A stretch of DNA of 64,000 bases from Clostridium pascui (GTDB lineage: Bacteria; Bacillota; Clostridia; Clostridiales; Clostridiaceae), in assembly GCF_016908015.1 (NCBI RefSeq), contig NZ_JAFBDB010000008.1:1-64000 (forward strand), given 5' to 3'. Each line of letters opens with the position of its first letter. Positions within the stretch are counted from its first letter, which is position 1. Below, in pieces: positions 1 to 9,026 of this stretch. The position numbers and the translations under genes are program-made. The notes beneath the pieces were generated by a model. That model was not told where the DNA came from and searched no databases. It was given only the letters and a program-made list of their open reading frames with translations.

Positions 1-98
1 GCTCATCGCGTTTCTTAACATTTAACTGTTAAGTAATTGACTGGTTTCTATTCTCTGTTCAATTTTCAAAGACCCTGTCGCTCCAAGCGACTTTTTAT
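1..98 (-). promoter_or_regulatory. rRNA operon leader (transcribed leftwards)
   Basis: On the minus strand, positions 72-56 read TCTTTGAAAATTGAACA, the conserved antitermination/processing sequence seen in clostridial rRNA leaders and spacers. Just upstream, 77-91 can form a 6-bp hairpin (GTCGCT/AGCGAC) at the predicted transcript start. The 16S gene itself would begin outside the window to the left, so only leader sequence is present here. Identification is by recognition of the leader motif, not of rRNA itself. Confidence 0.7.
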
Positions 99-127
99 AT
101 ATTAACATTTTCATTTTAATATGTCAA
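99..127 (-). promoter_or_regulatory. Strong sigma-A promoter of the leftward rRNA operon
   Basis: On the minus strand a perfect -35 TTGACA (127-122) is separated by 17 nt from a -10 TAATAT (104-99), with A/T-rich UP-like sequence upstream. Transcription would start near 92 and run into the rRNA leader. Confidence 0.8.
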
Positions 128-359
128 TAACTTTTTTAAGTTTTTATTGACTATTTTGTCATCCCTTGTGACGACATGTGTTATTTTATCATAGGATCAG
201 ATCTAATCCTATGATATATTTATTATTAAATGAAATTAGCTTGTTAAATTTAATTATTTTATCAATTTGCTATATTATTCATATATGGATACGCCAGAGT
301 AAGTGTGTGCGAAATGCTTTTATTTCTATTATTATAATCTTAAAATTCTTGTTATATTT

Positions 360-774
360 TCACTTATACTGTTCCATATTTTTAATCTCATCTTTAAGAG
401 CTTCTATACTTCTATTAGGGATACTATTCCTCGCAATATTCCTACATAATAAATACAACTCCATATTCATATAAGCTTTCTGCTCCCTCTTCTATATGTA
501 TACTTATAAAAAGCATGACGGGTCTATTAAGCTTTTTAGCAATAGTAACTACATAAAAGCTGTTTGATAATCTACGTTTCCTTCTACTAGTATATATAAT
601 GTATGCCCTTGATTTTTCTTCAAGATTAGTCTATTTAATTGCTAGTTCAACTTCTCCTTCATTTAAACCATATTTTATCAATTCTCATTTCCCATATGGC
701 ATATAATCTAACACTGTAGCTTCATTACTTTCTATGCAATGCCCCTTTGGGTTTAATAATTTCCTATAATTCCT
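360..774 (-). pseudogene. Decayed protein-coding gene next to the rRNA operon
   Basis: On the minus strand a 111-codon frame (774-442) reads like normal protein, with acidic and aliphatic segments, but is interrupted by in-frame TGA (687-685) and TAG (633-631) and closed by TAG at 444-442. A plausible C-terminal segment continues in a shifted frame to a TGA at 362-360. Two internal stops plus a frameshift suggest a dead gene. The family is not recognised. The 98-codon hydrophobic plus-strand frame over 178-474 is probably the shadow of this remnant. Confidence is limited because AT-rich DNA can mimic short coding frames. Confidence 0.4.
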
Positions 775-834
775 TTAAATTATTCTCATAACTATATATT
801 TTTACATGTTTTTATATTTTTTTTATATTTTTTG

Positions 835-863
835 TTGACTTATTTTAAATATCATAATATAAT
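835..863 (+). promoter_or_regulatory. Promoter of tRNA-Leu
   Basis: TTGACT (835-840), a 17-nt spacer and a perfect TATAAT (858-863) lie about 40 nt upstream of the mature tRNA 5' end. Confidence 0.8.
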
Positions 864-902
864 AAATTTGTTCGATGAACAACCCTTTAACCTTATATTT
901 AT

Positions 903-991
903 GCCGAAGTGGCGGAACTGGCAGACGCACAGGACTTAAAATCCTGCGGGCCTAACAGCCCGTACCGGTTCGATTCCGGTCTTCGGCACCA
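903..991 (+). tRNA. tRNA-Leu (anticodon UAA)
   Basis: The acceptor stem GCCGAAG (903-909) pairs with CTTCGGC (981-987), followed by discriminator A988 and an encoded CCA (989-991). The anticodon arm CAGGA-CTTAAAA-TCCTG carries TAA in the 7-nt loop, giving anticodon UAA. A long variable arm (CGGGC...GCCCG) and a T-arm with GGTTCGATTCC fit a class II leucine tRNA. It stands alone, with its own promoter and terminator. Confidence 0.97.
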
Positions 992-992
992 A

Positions 993-1022
993 AAGAGATT
1001 TGATTTTCAAATCTCTTTTTTT
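993..1022 (+). terminator. Rho-independent terminator of tRNA-Leu
   Basis: An inverted repeat AAGAGATTTGA / TCAAATCTCTT with a 3-nt loop is followed by a run of T, immediately after the tRNA CCA end. Confidence 0.85.
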
Positions 1023-1284
1023 ATCTATATATATCTTTTCTATCATACTATACTCTCCCTAATTTATAATTAGCTTCTTTAATTAAGATACTCTCTATAT
1101 TTTACTGTTAGCAAAGTAATTCTTAATCTTTTCCTTTTTATTTTTCAAATCTTCCCTATATTCTTAATCATAAAGTAATGTATATTTAACTTAACATATA
1201 ACTAAACTATAATTACTTTACTTATGTTTGCAAAGTATTACAGCTGCTTTTGTTTGTATTATTTTAAATTTTTGAAATTTTCAT
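1023..1284. other. AT-rich intergenic region, nothing recognised
   Basis: Between the tRNA terminator and the promoter of the next gene I see no coding frame with a ribosome binding site, no repeat and no RNA gene. Confidence 0.5.
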
Positions 1285-1312
1285 TTAACATTCCGTAAAG
1301 TTGTAGTATAAT
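1285..1312 (+). promoter_or_regulatory. Sigma-A-like promoter of the 130-aa hypothetical gene
   Basis: TTAACA (1285-1290), a 16-nt spacer and a perfect TATAAT (1307-1312), about 55 nt upstream of the start codon at 1368. Confidence 0.6.
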
Positions 1313-1367
1313 TAATGTAAATTGTAGGTTTATTTTTTATTTATAAACTATAAGGGAGGTTATAACT

Positions 1368-1760
1368 ATGAAAACAATAGTAATTTTCGAAAAAAATTCA
1401 AATGAACCTCTACCAGCTAATTATAAATTGTATTTAGATTCATTTATATGCAATTGTATATTAGATGGAGATTGTAGATTATCTAATTTAGTATATAACT
1501 ACACAAAAAATTATGATACTTCTAAAAGACCTTTTAGTTTTTCCGATTTTTATGTAGATTGTGCAGATAATAATGATGAATTTTTCCCTTATGAAGTTGT
1601 AAGAATGGATTTTTCCTCTCAATATCCTGACATTATGGATGCATTTGTAAGAGGTGTTAAAAGCAAAGTCTTTTATGCAAAGGAAATAGACCTTCCAGTA
1701 GTTACTACCTTAGATGTTATTTCAAACAAACCTGAAGAATTGTATCTTGCTACTTTATAA
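1368..1760 (+). CDS. Hypothetical protein, 130 aa
   Basis: No family is recognised. The product is a soluble, mildly acidic 130-residue protein without signal peptide or membrane segment. It has three cysteines in the first 40 residues (CNC at about 28-30 and DGDC near 36), aromatic-rich stretches and an acidic DNNDEFFPYE segment. The start is well supported: AAGGGAGG lies 7 nt upstream of ATG, and a promoter with perfect TATAAT precedes it. It is transcribed alone and ends at a bidirectional terminator shared with uppP. The compact gene layout argues that it is real, but its function cannot be stated. Confidence 0.75.
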   Translation: MKTIVIFEKNSNEPLPANYKLYLDSFICNCILDGDCRLSNLVYNYTKNYDTSKRPFSFSDFYVDCADNNDEFFPYEVVRMDFSSQYPDIMDAFVRGVKSKVFYAKEIDLPVVTTLDVISNKPEELYLATL

Positions 1761-1794
1761 TTTATACCTAAAGTTTAATTATTAATATGTATAT

Positions 1795-1828
1795 AAAAAA
1801 GAAGTTTGTACATGCAAACTTCTTTTTT
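1795..1828 (+). terminator. Bidirectional terminator between hypothetical gene and uppP
   Basis: AAAAAAGAAGTTTG - TACATG - CAAACTTCTTTTTT is a 14-bp stem with A-run before and T-run after, so it can terminate both convergent genes. Confidence 0.85.
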
Positions 1829-1897
1829 AATATAATCCTCATATCAAATAAAAAAATCCACAAACTGTGGATCTTTCTCTAATATTATTAATTGTTA

Positions 1898-2707
1898 TTA
1901 CATAATTCCTATAGCTGAAAGTACTAAAAGTATTATTCCTATAAAAATTCTATACACTGCAAATATTCTCATAGGTTTCTTCTGAAGGAACTTCAGAAAC
2001 TTTTCCACTACTACTAAAGCTACTATAAAGGAAGCTATGAATCCTACTGTTAAAGCAACCACTTCTATACTGCTCATAGCCATACCGCCTTTTATAAGAC
2101 TTAAACCCGAAGCTCCTATCATCATCGGTATTGCCAAGAAAAACGAAAATTCTGCTGCCGCTACAGTTGAAAGTCCCGCAATCCATCCACCAATTATAGT
2201 TGAAGCTGATCTTGACATACCTGGCCAAAGTGCAAGACATTGAAATACTCCTACCACAAAGGCTTGTCTTGCAGTTATTTGATCCACATTATTAATTTTC
2301 TTCCCTCTTCTATACTTATTCTCCATAACTATCATAAGTATACCACCTACTACTAAGGCTATTGAAACTGGAAATGTATAAAAAAGCTTTGCTTCTATCA
2401 TATCATCAAATAGAAATCCTAGTATAACTCCGGGAATAGCTGCAACAATTATATTTGTCCAAAACTTAAGGCCTCGTCTATCTGGTGCAAATATATTCTT
2501 TACACTATTCCAAAGCTTATTCCAATATAAAACTACAATAGCTAAAATCGCACCCAATTGAATAACTACTGAAAATAAATTTGCAAATTCTCCAGTAAAT
2601 CCAATCAACTTTCCCGCTAATATTAAATGTCCTGTGGAAGATACCGGAATAAATTCAGTAAGACCTTCTACAATTGCCATTATAATGGCTTGAATTATAA
2701 GTAACAT
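1898..2707 (-). CDS. uppP: Undecaprenyl-diphosphatase UppP (BacA)
   Basis: Integral membrane phosphatase that recycles undecaprenyl pyrophosphate to the monophosphate lipid carrier used for peptidoglycan and other wall polymers; overexpression of the family gives bacitracin resistance. The 269-residue length is typical. The first signature, EGLTEFIPVSSTGH (about residues 14-27), and the second, PGMSRSAST (about 161-169), are both intact, with the catalytic Glu/Ser/Arg residues of the family. Around seven to eight hydrophobic segments cover the protein. The start lies a few codons before the first signature, as in homologues; the ribosome binding site is weak (GAGAGTGAG). It is a single-gene unit converging on the 130-aa hypothetical gene. 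Confidence 0.95.
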   Translation of the reverse strand: MLLIIQAIIMAIVEGLTEFIPVSSTGHLILAGKLIGFTGEFANLFSVVIQLGAILAIVVLYWNKLWNSVKNIFAPDRRGLKFWTNIIVAAIPGVILGFLFDDMIEAKLFYTFPVSIALVVGGILMIVMENKYRRGKKINNVDQITARQAFVVGVFQCLALWPGMSRSASTIIGGWIAGLSTVAAAEFSFFLAIPMMIGASGLSLIKGGMAMSSIEVVALTVGFIASFIVALVVVEKFLKFLQKKPMRIFAVYRIFIGIILLVLSAIGIM

Positions 2708-2802
2708 ATAATCACACTCACTCTCAAAATTTTAAGTTTTCCCATATACTCTTATGTTCAGCACTTTATTATTATACTACCTTTCTATCAGGTATAAAAG
2801 GC

Positions 2803-2838
2803 AAAATACAGCATTGTAAATTACTAATACTGTATTTT
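2803..2838 (-). terminator. Possible terminator of the lipoprotein gene
   Basis: On the minus strand AAAATACAG pairs with CTGTATTTT downstream of the stop at 2872. The loop is long and the T-tract is interrupted, so the call is moderate. Confidence 0.4.
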
Positions 2839-2871
2839 TATATTAATTCATTTTCACTTTATTAAAATCCA

Positions 2872-4005
2872 TTATTTTTTATACTGAAGTATTATTTCTT
2901 TTATTGCTTTCTTACCATCCTCTGAAAGCCTTATATTTGATTTTCCTTCTTTCATAGATATAGTTTTAAACATACTTATTTTTTCCCAAGGTTTATTGTC
3001 TACACTTATAAAATAATCTTTAATATTTCCACTATTTTTAAATGCTGCAACATTTATAGCAAGCTCTTCTTCCTTTTCTCCTTCAATAGCATTTTTCTTT
3101 TGAATTATTAAACTTGCCAATTTATCGCTATTATCATTTTTGTATTCAACTCTTGGGGATTTAGTAAACAAAGTATCCTTTTTAACAAAAATAGTCGGCC
3201 TTATAAGTCCTCCCTCTATTCTAACTTCAGGCATATCTGAGCCCTTGGTATAACTTATAAATGCATTACTCTTTGGCATCCCATATATATTATTATCAAT
3301 TTCTATAGTATAGGAATATAAGTATGGTTTTAGTCTCTTGATGTACTTTTCTAAATCCTTTATTCCATTAGCCTTTATATTATCTATACCTATATTTAAT
3401 ACTTCAGTGGCACTTAGCGGTTTTCTTTCATATTCTATATATGAATTACTTACTATATCAAGCATTATCCATTTACTGTATTTATCACTCCAAACTTCAC
3501 AAACCTTATAATAGGAATCCTTCCCATCTTGTTGACTGTTTTTTATTCTATACTCTCCACGTCTTGCATATATTCCTAATGACGAAGCTGCTTGGCTATA
3601 TACAATTGCAAAATCCTTATCAGAAAAAGTTGAATTTGCTGCCGTTGCTTCCTTTAATATACTTAAAGCATCTTCTTTGGTACTGATACTTCCTTTACTA
3701 TATTTCATCTTAGTGTTTATCCATTTCATTAAATTTAACGACTTTTCAAAATCATCTTTTCCATCCTTTACTACTTCACTCAGCTTGTACTTATCCTTTA
3801 AAAGCTGAAGATTAGATTCCTCTGGATTTTCATAATAAAACTTAATATTAGAACCCTCATAAAAATTATCCCATTTCTCTACAAAGACTCCCTGTTCACT
3901 CTCTTCCTTTTTGCCTTGATTATTCGAACTACATGCAATAAATGATACTGAAATTAATATTATAACAAATGCTAAAAACTTATTTTTTCTCAATAAAACC
4001 ACCAA
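2872..4005 (-). CDS. Lipoprotein with degenerate transglutaminase-like domain
   Basis: A 377-residue exported lipoprotein: a hydrophobic signal segment ends in a lipobox (SFIAC, Cys about residue 25), followed by a hydrophilic linker. Residues about 90-200 resemble the transglutaminase/protease core, including DFAIVYSQAASSLGIYARR and EVWSDKYSKWIMLD. At the expected catalytic positions the Cys is replaced (S-D-K-D-F-A where families have C-x-D-F-A) and the His of the HAW motif is Tyr, leaving only the Asp, so peptidase or crosslinking activity is unlikely. A binding or structural role at the membrane surface is my inference. The TTG at 4005 is the longest start; TTG at 3993, 5 nt after GGTGG, may be the real one. 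Confidence 0.7.
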   Translation of the reverse strand: MVVLLRKNKFLAFVIILISVSFIACSSNNQGKKEESEQGVFVEKWDNFYEGSNIKFYYENPEESNLQLLKDKYKLSEVVKDGKDDFEKSLNLMKWINTKMKYSKGSISTKEDALSILKEATAANSTFSDKDFAIVYSQAASSLGIYARRGEYRIKNSQQDGKDSYYKVCEVWSDKYSKWIMLDIVSNSYIEYERKPLSATEVLNIGIDNIKANGIKDLEKYIKRLKPYLYSYTIEIDNNIYGMPKSNAFISYTKGSDMPEVRIEGGLIRPTIFVKKDTLFTKSPRVEYKNDNSDKLASLIIQKKNAIEGEKEEELAINVAAFKNSGNIKDYFISVDNKPWEKISMFKTISMKEGKSNIRLSEDGKKAIKEIILQYKK

Positions 4006-4099
4006 CTTACCTTTTATTAAATAATAGATAATAACCTAGGGCGAAAGTTGGCTTAAAACCAACTCTCTACATTAAATTATTATTTAGTATTTACTATTT

Positions 4100-5653
4100 T
4101 TATCGTGTATTGGGAGTAGCACTTAAGATATCGTTAGATACATCCTTAAATCTTTTAAAGTTTTCTACAAACATATTTGCAAGTTTTATAGCTATGCTTT
4201 TATATATCTCCTTATTTCCCCAAGTATTTTCAGGATTTAATATATCTTGTGGAACATTTCTACAGCTTGTAGGAATCATAGTTTTAAATATTGGATGTTC
4301 TATAAACTGTGAATTTTCTAATTCTCCATCAAGTATTGCTTTTATTATAGATCTAGTATACTCTAATGGTATTCTTCCTCCTTCATTATATCCTCCTGCA
4401 ATCCATCCCGTGTTTACCAAATATACATAAGCCCCATATTTATCTATTTTTTCTCCAAGAAGTTCTGCATAAACCTTAGGATTCATAGGCATAAACGGCT
4501 CCCCAAAACATGTTGAAAAAGTAGCTGTAGGTTCCTTAATGCCTCTTTCAGTGCCTGGAATTTTACTAGTATATCCAGACATAAAATGATACATTGCTTG
4601 TTCTCTAGTAAGTTTAGATACGGGAGGTATTACTCCAAAGGCATCTGCAGTTAAAAATATAATATTTTTAGGGATATTTCCCTTGCCACTTAACTCCGCA
4701 TTTTCTATATATTCTATAGGATAAGCTGCCCTTGTATTTTCGGTTAGACTATCATCGTCATAATCAGGAACCTTATCTTCTCTTAAAACTACATTTTCAA
4801 GAATACTTCCAAATCTTATTGCATTATAGATTTCTCTTTCCTTATCACGCGATAATTTTATCGTCTTTGCATAACATCCACCTTCAAAGTTAAATACTCC
4901 TTCTTCACACCATCCATGTTCATCATCACCTATTAGTTTCCTATCTGCGTCAGCAGATAAAGTTGTTTTTCCTGTACCTGAAAGGCCAAAAAATAAAGCT
5001 GTGTCCCCTTTATCGTTCATATTAACTGATGCATGCATAGGAAATACTCCTTTACTTGCCAGTAAAAAGTTCATAACTGTAAACATTGATTTTTTTATTT
5101 CTCCTGCATATTTGGTTCCACCAATAAGAACAACTTTTTCCTTAAAATTTATTATTACAAAGGCTTCAGAGTTTACTCCATCTGCCTTTCCTTGTGCTTT
5201 AAAATCCGGCGCAGCTATAACCGTAAATTCTGGGATAAAATCTTCAAGCTCATCTTTTGAAGTGTTCACAAACAATTGATTTACAAATAAACATTCATAT
5301 GCATATTCACATATAATTCTTGTTTTTAAGGCGTATTCTTTCATCGAACCCACAAAGCCTTCAAATACATACACATCTTTTTCTATTAAATGCTTTATTA
5401 CCTTATTATATAAATTATAAAATACCTCTTCCGATACAGGTTTATTTACCTTCCCCCAATTTATTTCTTTTTCTGTAGTTTGTTCCTTCACTATAAATCT
5501 ATCCTCTGGAGATCTTCCTGTATATTTCCCTGTATTTACAACTAATGCTCCATTTTCTGCAAGTACACCTTCTCCATTTTTTATTGCAATTTCTACTAAT
5601 GCAGATACAGGTAAGTTTCTATAAGCCTTTTTAAATTCCTCAAATTTAACCAT
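4100..5653 (-). CDS. pckA: Phosphoenolpyruvate carboxykinase (ATP)
   Basis: Cytosolic enzyme interconverting oxaloacetate + ATP and phosphoenolpyruvate + CO2 + ADP, linking four-carbon acids to glycolysis/gluconeogenesis or, in fermenters, acting in the CO2-fixing direction. The 517-residue length fits the ATP-dependent family. The kinase-1a P-loop GLSGTGKTTLSADADR (about residues 224-239) is intact, followed by the metal-binding IGDDEHGW segment. GRSPEDRF near residue 47 and the EYTRS adenine/substrate region near the C-terminus also match the family. ATG follows an AGGGGG ribosome binding site by about 10 nt. Monocistronic, between a TPR protein gene and the lipoprotein gene on the same strand. 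Confidence 0.97.
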   Translation of the reverse strand: MVKFEEFKKAYRNLPVSALVEIAIKNGEGVLAENGALVVNTGKYTGRSPEDRFIVKEQTTEKEINWGKVNKPVSEEVFYNLYNKVIKHLIEKDVYVFEGFVGSMKEYALKTRIICEYAYECLFVNQLFVNTSKDELEDFIPEFTVIAAPDFKAQGKADGVNSEAFVIINFKEKVVLIGGTKYAGEIKKSMFTVMNFLLASKGVFPMHASVNMNDKGDTALFFGLSGTGKTTLSADADRKLIGDDEHGWCEEGVFNFEGGCYAKTIKLSRDKEREIYNAIRFGSILENVVLREDKVPDYDDDSLTENTRAAYPIEYIENAELSGKGNIPKNIIFLTADAFGVIPPVSKLTREQAMYHFMSGYTSKIPGTERGIKEPTATFSTCFGEPFMPMNPKVYAELLGEKIDKYGAYVYLVNTGWIAGGYNEGGRIPLEYTRSIIKAILDGELENSQFIEHPIFKTMIPTSCRNVPQDILNPENTWGNKEIYKSIAIKLANMFVENFKRFKDVSNDILSATPNTR

Positions 5654-5750
5654 AACTTCTTCATCCCCCTACAATTTGTATTCATATATTATATGAATGC
5701 ATGATATTATTTGACTAACTATTAAAAGTAAGTATGTAAATAAATAAAAA

Positions 5751-5815
5751 ACATCCCTACTAAGTAGTTTATATAACAGTTTTTTAACTGTACTACTCAG
5801 TAGAGATGTCTTTAA
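5751..5815 (-). terminator. Terminator of the TPR-protein gene
   Basis: Arms at 5751-5767 and 5793-5809 are complementary at 15 of 17 positions, with a further short inner stem (AACAGTT/AACTGT). On the minus strand the hairpin ends in a T-run (TGTTTTTTATTT), just after the stop at 5833. Confidence 0.8.
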
Positions 5816-5832
5816 AAATAAAACCTTAATTT

Positions 5833-7545
5833 TTAATAAAACATTATAAGCTCAGGCACTTGAAGCTTTGAGTTTCCTTTTGCGTTCTTATATTGATCAA
5901 GTAATTCTTTAGCTTTTTGGTAATTTTCCTTTATAGTTCTTCTAGTATATTCATCAGTATCATCTTTAATTCCATCATAGGCTTCTTTTAGGTTATAAAC
6001 TCCTCTTTGGATATTTGATGCTGTCATTACATAGTAACATCCTGCATTATTCAATGTTAATATATCTTTATTATCCGCTTCAAAAGCAAGTCTTGTTTCT
6101 TCTATAGCAAGCTTATCACGTCCATTTAAGAAATATATAGTTCCTAAAGTTCTGTGGTATTTTGGATTTTCATCATCTAATTTTATAGCTTGTCTAAGCA
6201 CCTGTACTGCCTCTCCATCTTGCTTATTTGCAACATATATAAGGGTGATATTGTACTTTATTTCAGGATCATTAGGTCTTACTATTTCTGCAAGTTCAAA
6301 GTATTCTAATGCTTTCTTATTACTATCTGTAGTTTCCCAATAGTAATCCGCTATGTTTAACATTATATTGTAATTGTAAGGCTCCATAAGCATTGCAGTT
6401 CTAAAATATGGTTCTCCTTCTATGCTCTTATTTTTTTGCTTTAATATTTCAGGCATTAAGAATGCATAGTTATCTGGATAATTTGGATTTAAATACATAG
6501 ATTCCTTAGCATATTCTTCAGCCTTTTTCAAATCCTTTTTCTCCAAGAAGTGCCAGGAAGCAATATGATATGCTCTATAATCTTTTTTATAGTTTTTTAG
6601 TACATCTTCTATGATTTTATCAGCTTCTTCAATTTTTCCGCTATTGCTATATATTGAAGACAGTATAACTTGTTTCTCAAGCTTTCCTATGTCCTGTCCT
6701 TCAATTTCCTTAATCATATTTTCTGCATCTAAAGCAGTTTCCTTATTGGCTGAATATAATTTTGCCATCCACATCTTATATGCTGGTTCATTAGGATTTT
6801 CTATAATAAGATTATCTATATCTTCGAGCAGACTATTTCTATCATATAATGCAATTTGGGATAATACGTCATAAACTTTAAATTCATCCTTATCTTTATC
6901 CCAGGCTTTTTTAAGCTCTTGAAATGCCTTTTCTTTTTCCCCTAAGAGCATAAGCATTCTGCTCTTTTCTGCTATATCATAAGCCGAATTTTCATCTATA
7001 GGGTAGGTTTCTAAAAGTTTTTTAGCACTATCTATATTTTTATTTGCCATATAAACTGCAAACATTGTCTTATTTAATTGCTTATCCTTCGGAAAACTTT
7101 CAATTCCCTTTTCTCCATCTTCTAGTGCTAATTCGTAATCATCATTCATATATTCTGTGAATGTTATAATATTTATAGTTTCTGGGTCTAACTTGTCTAC
7201 ACTTTTTGCTTCTTCTAAATACTTAGCTGAATTTTCTTTATCTCCTTTTATGGAGTGCACTTGAGCAATTTTAGCTTTCCACAGTGGATTTTTATCCTTA
7301 TTAAAATAAGCTTCATATTCCTTTACAGCACTATCAAAATCCGCTGCATAAAAATATTGTTCCCCTTTATTATTTGCTATATTATGTGTTTTATTTTGTA
7401 AACTCTTATATGTAAACATTCCACCAAAGATGATAACTACACCTAGTATAATCCCTAAAATTTTATAGTTTTTCTTTATAAATTCTTTCAAAGAAACCAT
7501 ACTTTTGCTTTCTGGGTTATTAGGTGTTTCATTAGTATTACTCAT
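5833..7545 (-). CDS. Membrane-anchored TPR-repeat protein
   Basis: A 570-residue protein with a short cytoplasmic N-terminus, one transmembrane segment at about residues 26-45 (the stretch IIFGGMFTY lies in it), and a long C-terminal array of helical tetratricopeptide-like repeats, including recurring A-x-x-x-Y/F-x-x-A and L-x-x-x-A pairs. The repeats probably sit outside the membrane (type II topology) and bind partner proteins. The start is placed at ATG 7545, 7 nt after AGGAGG (7553-7558); the reading frame continues 29 codons upstream but without ribosome binding site. Monocistronic, with a strong terminator after it. No enzymatic domain is visible and the partner is unknown. Confidence 0.8.
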   Translation of the reverse strand: MSNTNETPNNPESKSMVSLKEFIKKNYKILGIILGVVIIFGGMFTYKSLQNKTHNIANNKGEQYFYAADFDSAVKEYEAYFNKDKNPLWKAKIAQVHSIKGDKENSAKYLEEAKSVDKLDPETINIITFTEYMNDDYELALEDGEKGIESFPKDKQLNKTMFAVYMANKNIDSAKKLLETYPIDENSAYDIAEKSRMLMLLGEKEKAFQELKKAWDKDKDEFKVYDVLSQIALYDRNSLLEDIDNLIIENPNEPAYKMWMAKLYSANKETALDAENMIKEIEGQDIGKLEKQVILSSIYSNSGKIEEADKIIEDVLKNYKKDYRAYHIASWHFLEKKDLKKAEEYAKESMYLNPNYPDNYAFLMPEILKQKNKSIEGEPYFRTAMLMEPYNYNIMLNIADYYWETTDSNKKALEYFELAEIVRPNDPEIKYNITLIYVANKQDGEAVQVLRQAIKLDDENPKYHRTLGTIYFLNGRDKLAIEETRLAFEADNKDILTLNNAGCYYVMTASNIQRGVYNLKEAYDGIKDDTDEYTRRTIKENYQKAKELLDQYKNAKGNSKLQVPELIMFY

Positions 7546-7766
7546 AAAATTTCCTCCTTCTAAATAAACTATATACGTATTAAATACGAATATCTCACTA
7601 AAATTGAGATGGTCGATTTGTAATGAAATCACAAATTTCTACAAATCATGCATACCACATATGATTTTAACAGAATTAAGTTAATAAATCCACAGGATTT
7701 AATTGTATTTTGTCAATTTTCAGTATATATTAAAGTATATACCATTTATTATTAAGGGGGATGAAT

Positions 7767-8912
7767 ATGAAAAGCTCTCATAAAAAAGGAGTATTTATAG
7801 GATTTTTGATACTTGGATTATTAATCATGACTGGAATCATTTCCTACATATTATATTACTCTGTTACTAATGAAAAAACTGCTGTTAAACCTAACGAAAC
7901 TACAAAGCCACAAAATATTTCTAAGCAAGAAAATAGTAAACCTAAAGATAATGAACCTAAACAAGATGTTAAAACTAATGTCCTATTAAGCTTCGCAGGG
8001 GATTCTACAATTGGTCATGACACAAACTTTGGGTTTGCAAATAGTCTTCCGGCAGTACTACAAAAAAACGGCAATGATTATTCTTATTTTTTTAAAAACG
8101 TACTCCCTATATTTAAAAATGATGATTTAAGTATAGTTAATTTAGAAACTACCTTTACTAATTCCAACTCGAGAAAAGCAAAACAATTTAACTTTAAAGC
8201 AGATCCGGAATATGGAAAATCACTTACATTAGGTTCTGTTGAAGCAGTAAACATTTCAAATAATCATATATATGATTACAATAAAGAAGGCTTTGATGAC
8301 ACTGTAAATACATTAAAGAGCAATAATGTTGGATTCTTTGGAGAAGGATATAAATACACAAAAGATATAAATGGAGGAAAGTTTGGGTTCCTTGGCTACA
8401 CAGGATTTTATGCTGACGAAACTTTCCTAAAAAAACTTAAAAGTGATATAAAAGCCTTTAAGGATGAAGGCCGCATTGTAATAATAAATTTTCACTGGGG
8501 TGCTGAAAATATGTACTATCCAGTTGAAAGTCAAACATTTATTGCCCATACTGCAATTGATAATGGAGCAGATTTAATAATAGGTCATCATCCTCATGTT
8601 GTTCAAGGTATAGAACAATATAAGGGAAAAATAATAGCTTATAGTCTTGGCAATTTCTGCTTTGGAGGCAACTTTAATCCTAAGGATAAGGATACATTCA
8701 TACTACAAGTAAAATATAATTTGATAAATGGAGTTCCTCAATCCTATGAAGTAAAGGCTATTCCTTGCAGTATTTCTTCTGTAAACTATATAAATGATTA
8801 CTGTCCTACGCCAGCTCAAGGCAGCGAAAAAACAAGAATACTTAACAAATTAAATAACATATCTCAAAGTTTTGGATTTAGTATATCTGATGAGTTTAAG
8901 ATTATAAAATAA
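7767..8912 (+). CDS. CapA-family (PGA_cap) metallophosphatase-like protein
   Basis: A 381-residue protein with an N-terminal membrane anchor (residues about 8-30), a Lys/Pro/Asn-rich linker and a CapA/PgsA-like domain. Family motifs are clear: FAGDSTIGHD, NLETTFTNS, NISNNHIYDYN, NFHWGAEN, GADLIIGHHPHVVQG and AYSLGNF. They mirror calcineurin-like metallophosphatases and carry the expected Asp, Asn and His metal ligands. CapA proteins are linked to export or synthesis of poly-gamma-glutamate, but no capB or capC lies beside this gene, so a different wall-related role is possible. The ATG at 7767 is preferred because AAGGGGGG abuts ATG 7761 with no spacing. A long-stem terminator follows. Confidence 0.85.
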   Translation: MKSSHKKGVFIGFLILGLLIMTGIISYILYYSVTNEKTAVKPNETTKPQNISKQENSKPKDNEPKQDVKTNVLLSFAGDSTIGHDTNFGFANSLPAVLQKNGNDYSYFFKNVLPIFKNDDLSIVNLETTFTNSNSRKAKQFNFKADPEYGKSLTLGSVEAVNISNNHIYDYNKEGFDDTVNTLKSNNVGFFGEGYKYTKDINGGKFGFLGYTGFYADETFLKKLKSDIKAFKDEGRIVIINFHWGAENMYYPVESQTFIAHTAIDNGADLIIGHHPHVVQGIEQYKGKIIAYSLGNFCFGGNFNPKDKDTFILQVKYNLINGVPQSYEVKAIPCSISSVNYINDYCPTPAQGSEKTRILNKLNNISQSFGFSISDEFKIIK

Positions 8913-8929
8913 CTTCTAAAGTACTAGTG

Positions 8930-8981
8930 ATAGGAAATGGATAGAACTTTCAATTGGAAAGTTTTATCCATTTCCTATTTT
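8930..8981 (+). terminator. Terminator of the CapA-like gene
   Basis: ATAGGAAATGGATA... pairs with ...ATCCATTTCCTAT, continuing through AACTTTC/GGAAAGTT to a 4-nt AATT loop, and is followed by TTTT: a strong long stem. Confidence 0.85.
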
Positions 8982-9026
8982 AAGCTACTCGTCCCTACCC
9001 TCTAACCTCCAAATACTACAATTATG

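Noticed and set aside
178-474. A 98-codon plus-strand frame encoding a very hydrophobic peptide
   Set aside because: No ribosome binding site, and it lies opposite a more protein-like but broken minus-strand frame; hydrophobic frames arise easily opposite charged AT-rich coding sequence.
4046-4064. AGTTGG-CTTAAAA-CCAACT hairpin after pckA as a terminator
   Set aside because: Only 6 bp, and on the minus strand it is followed by TTCGCCC rather than a T-run; too weak to list as a feature.
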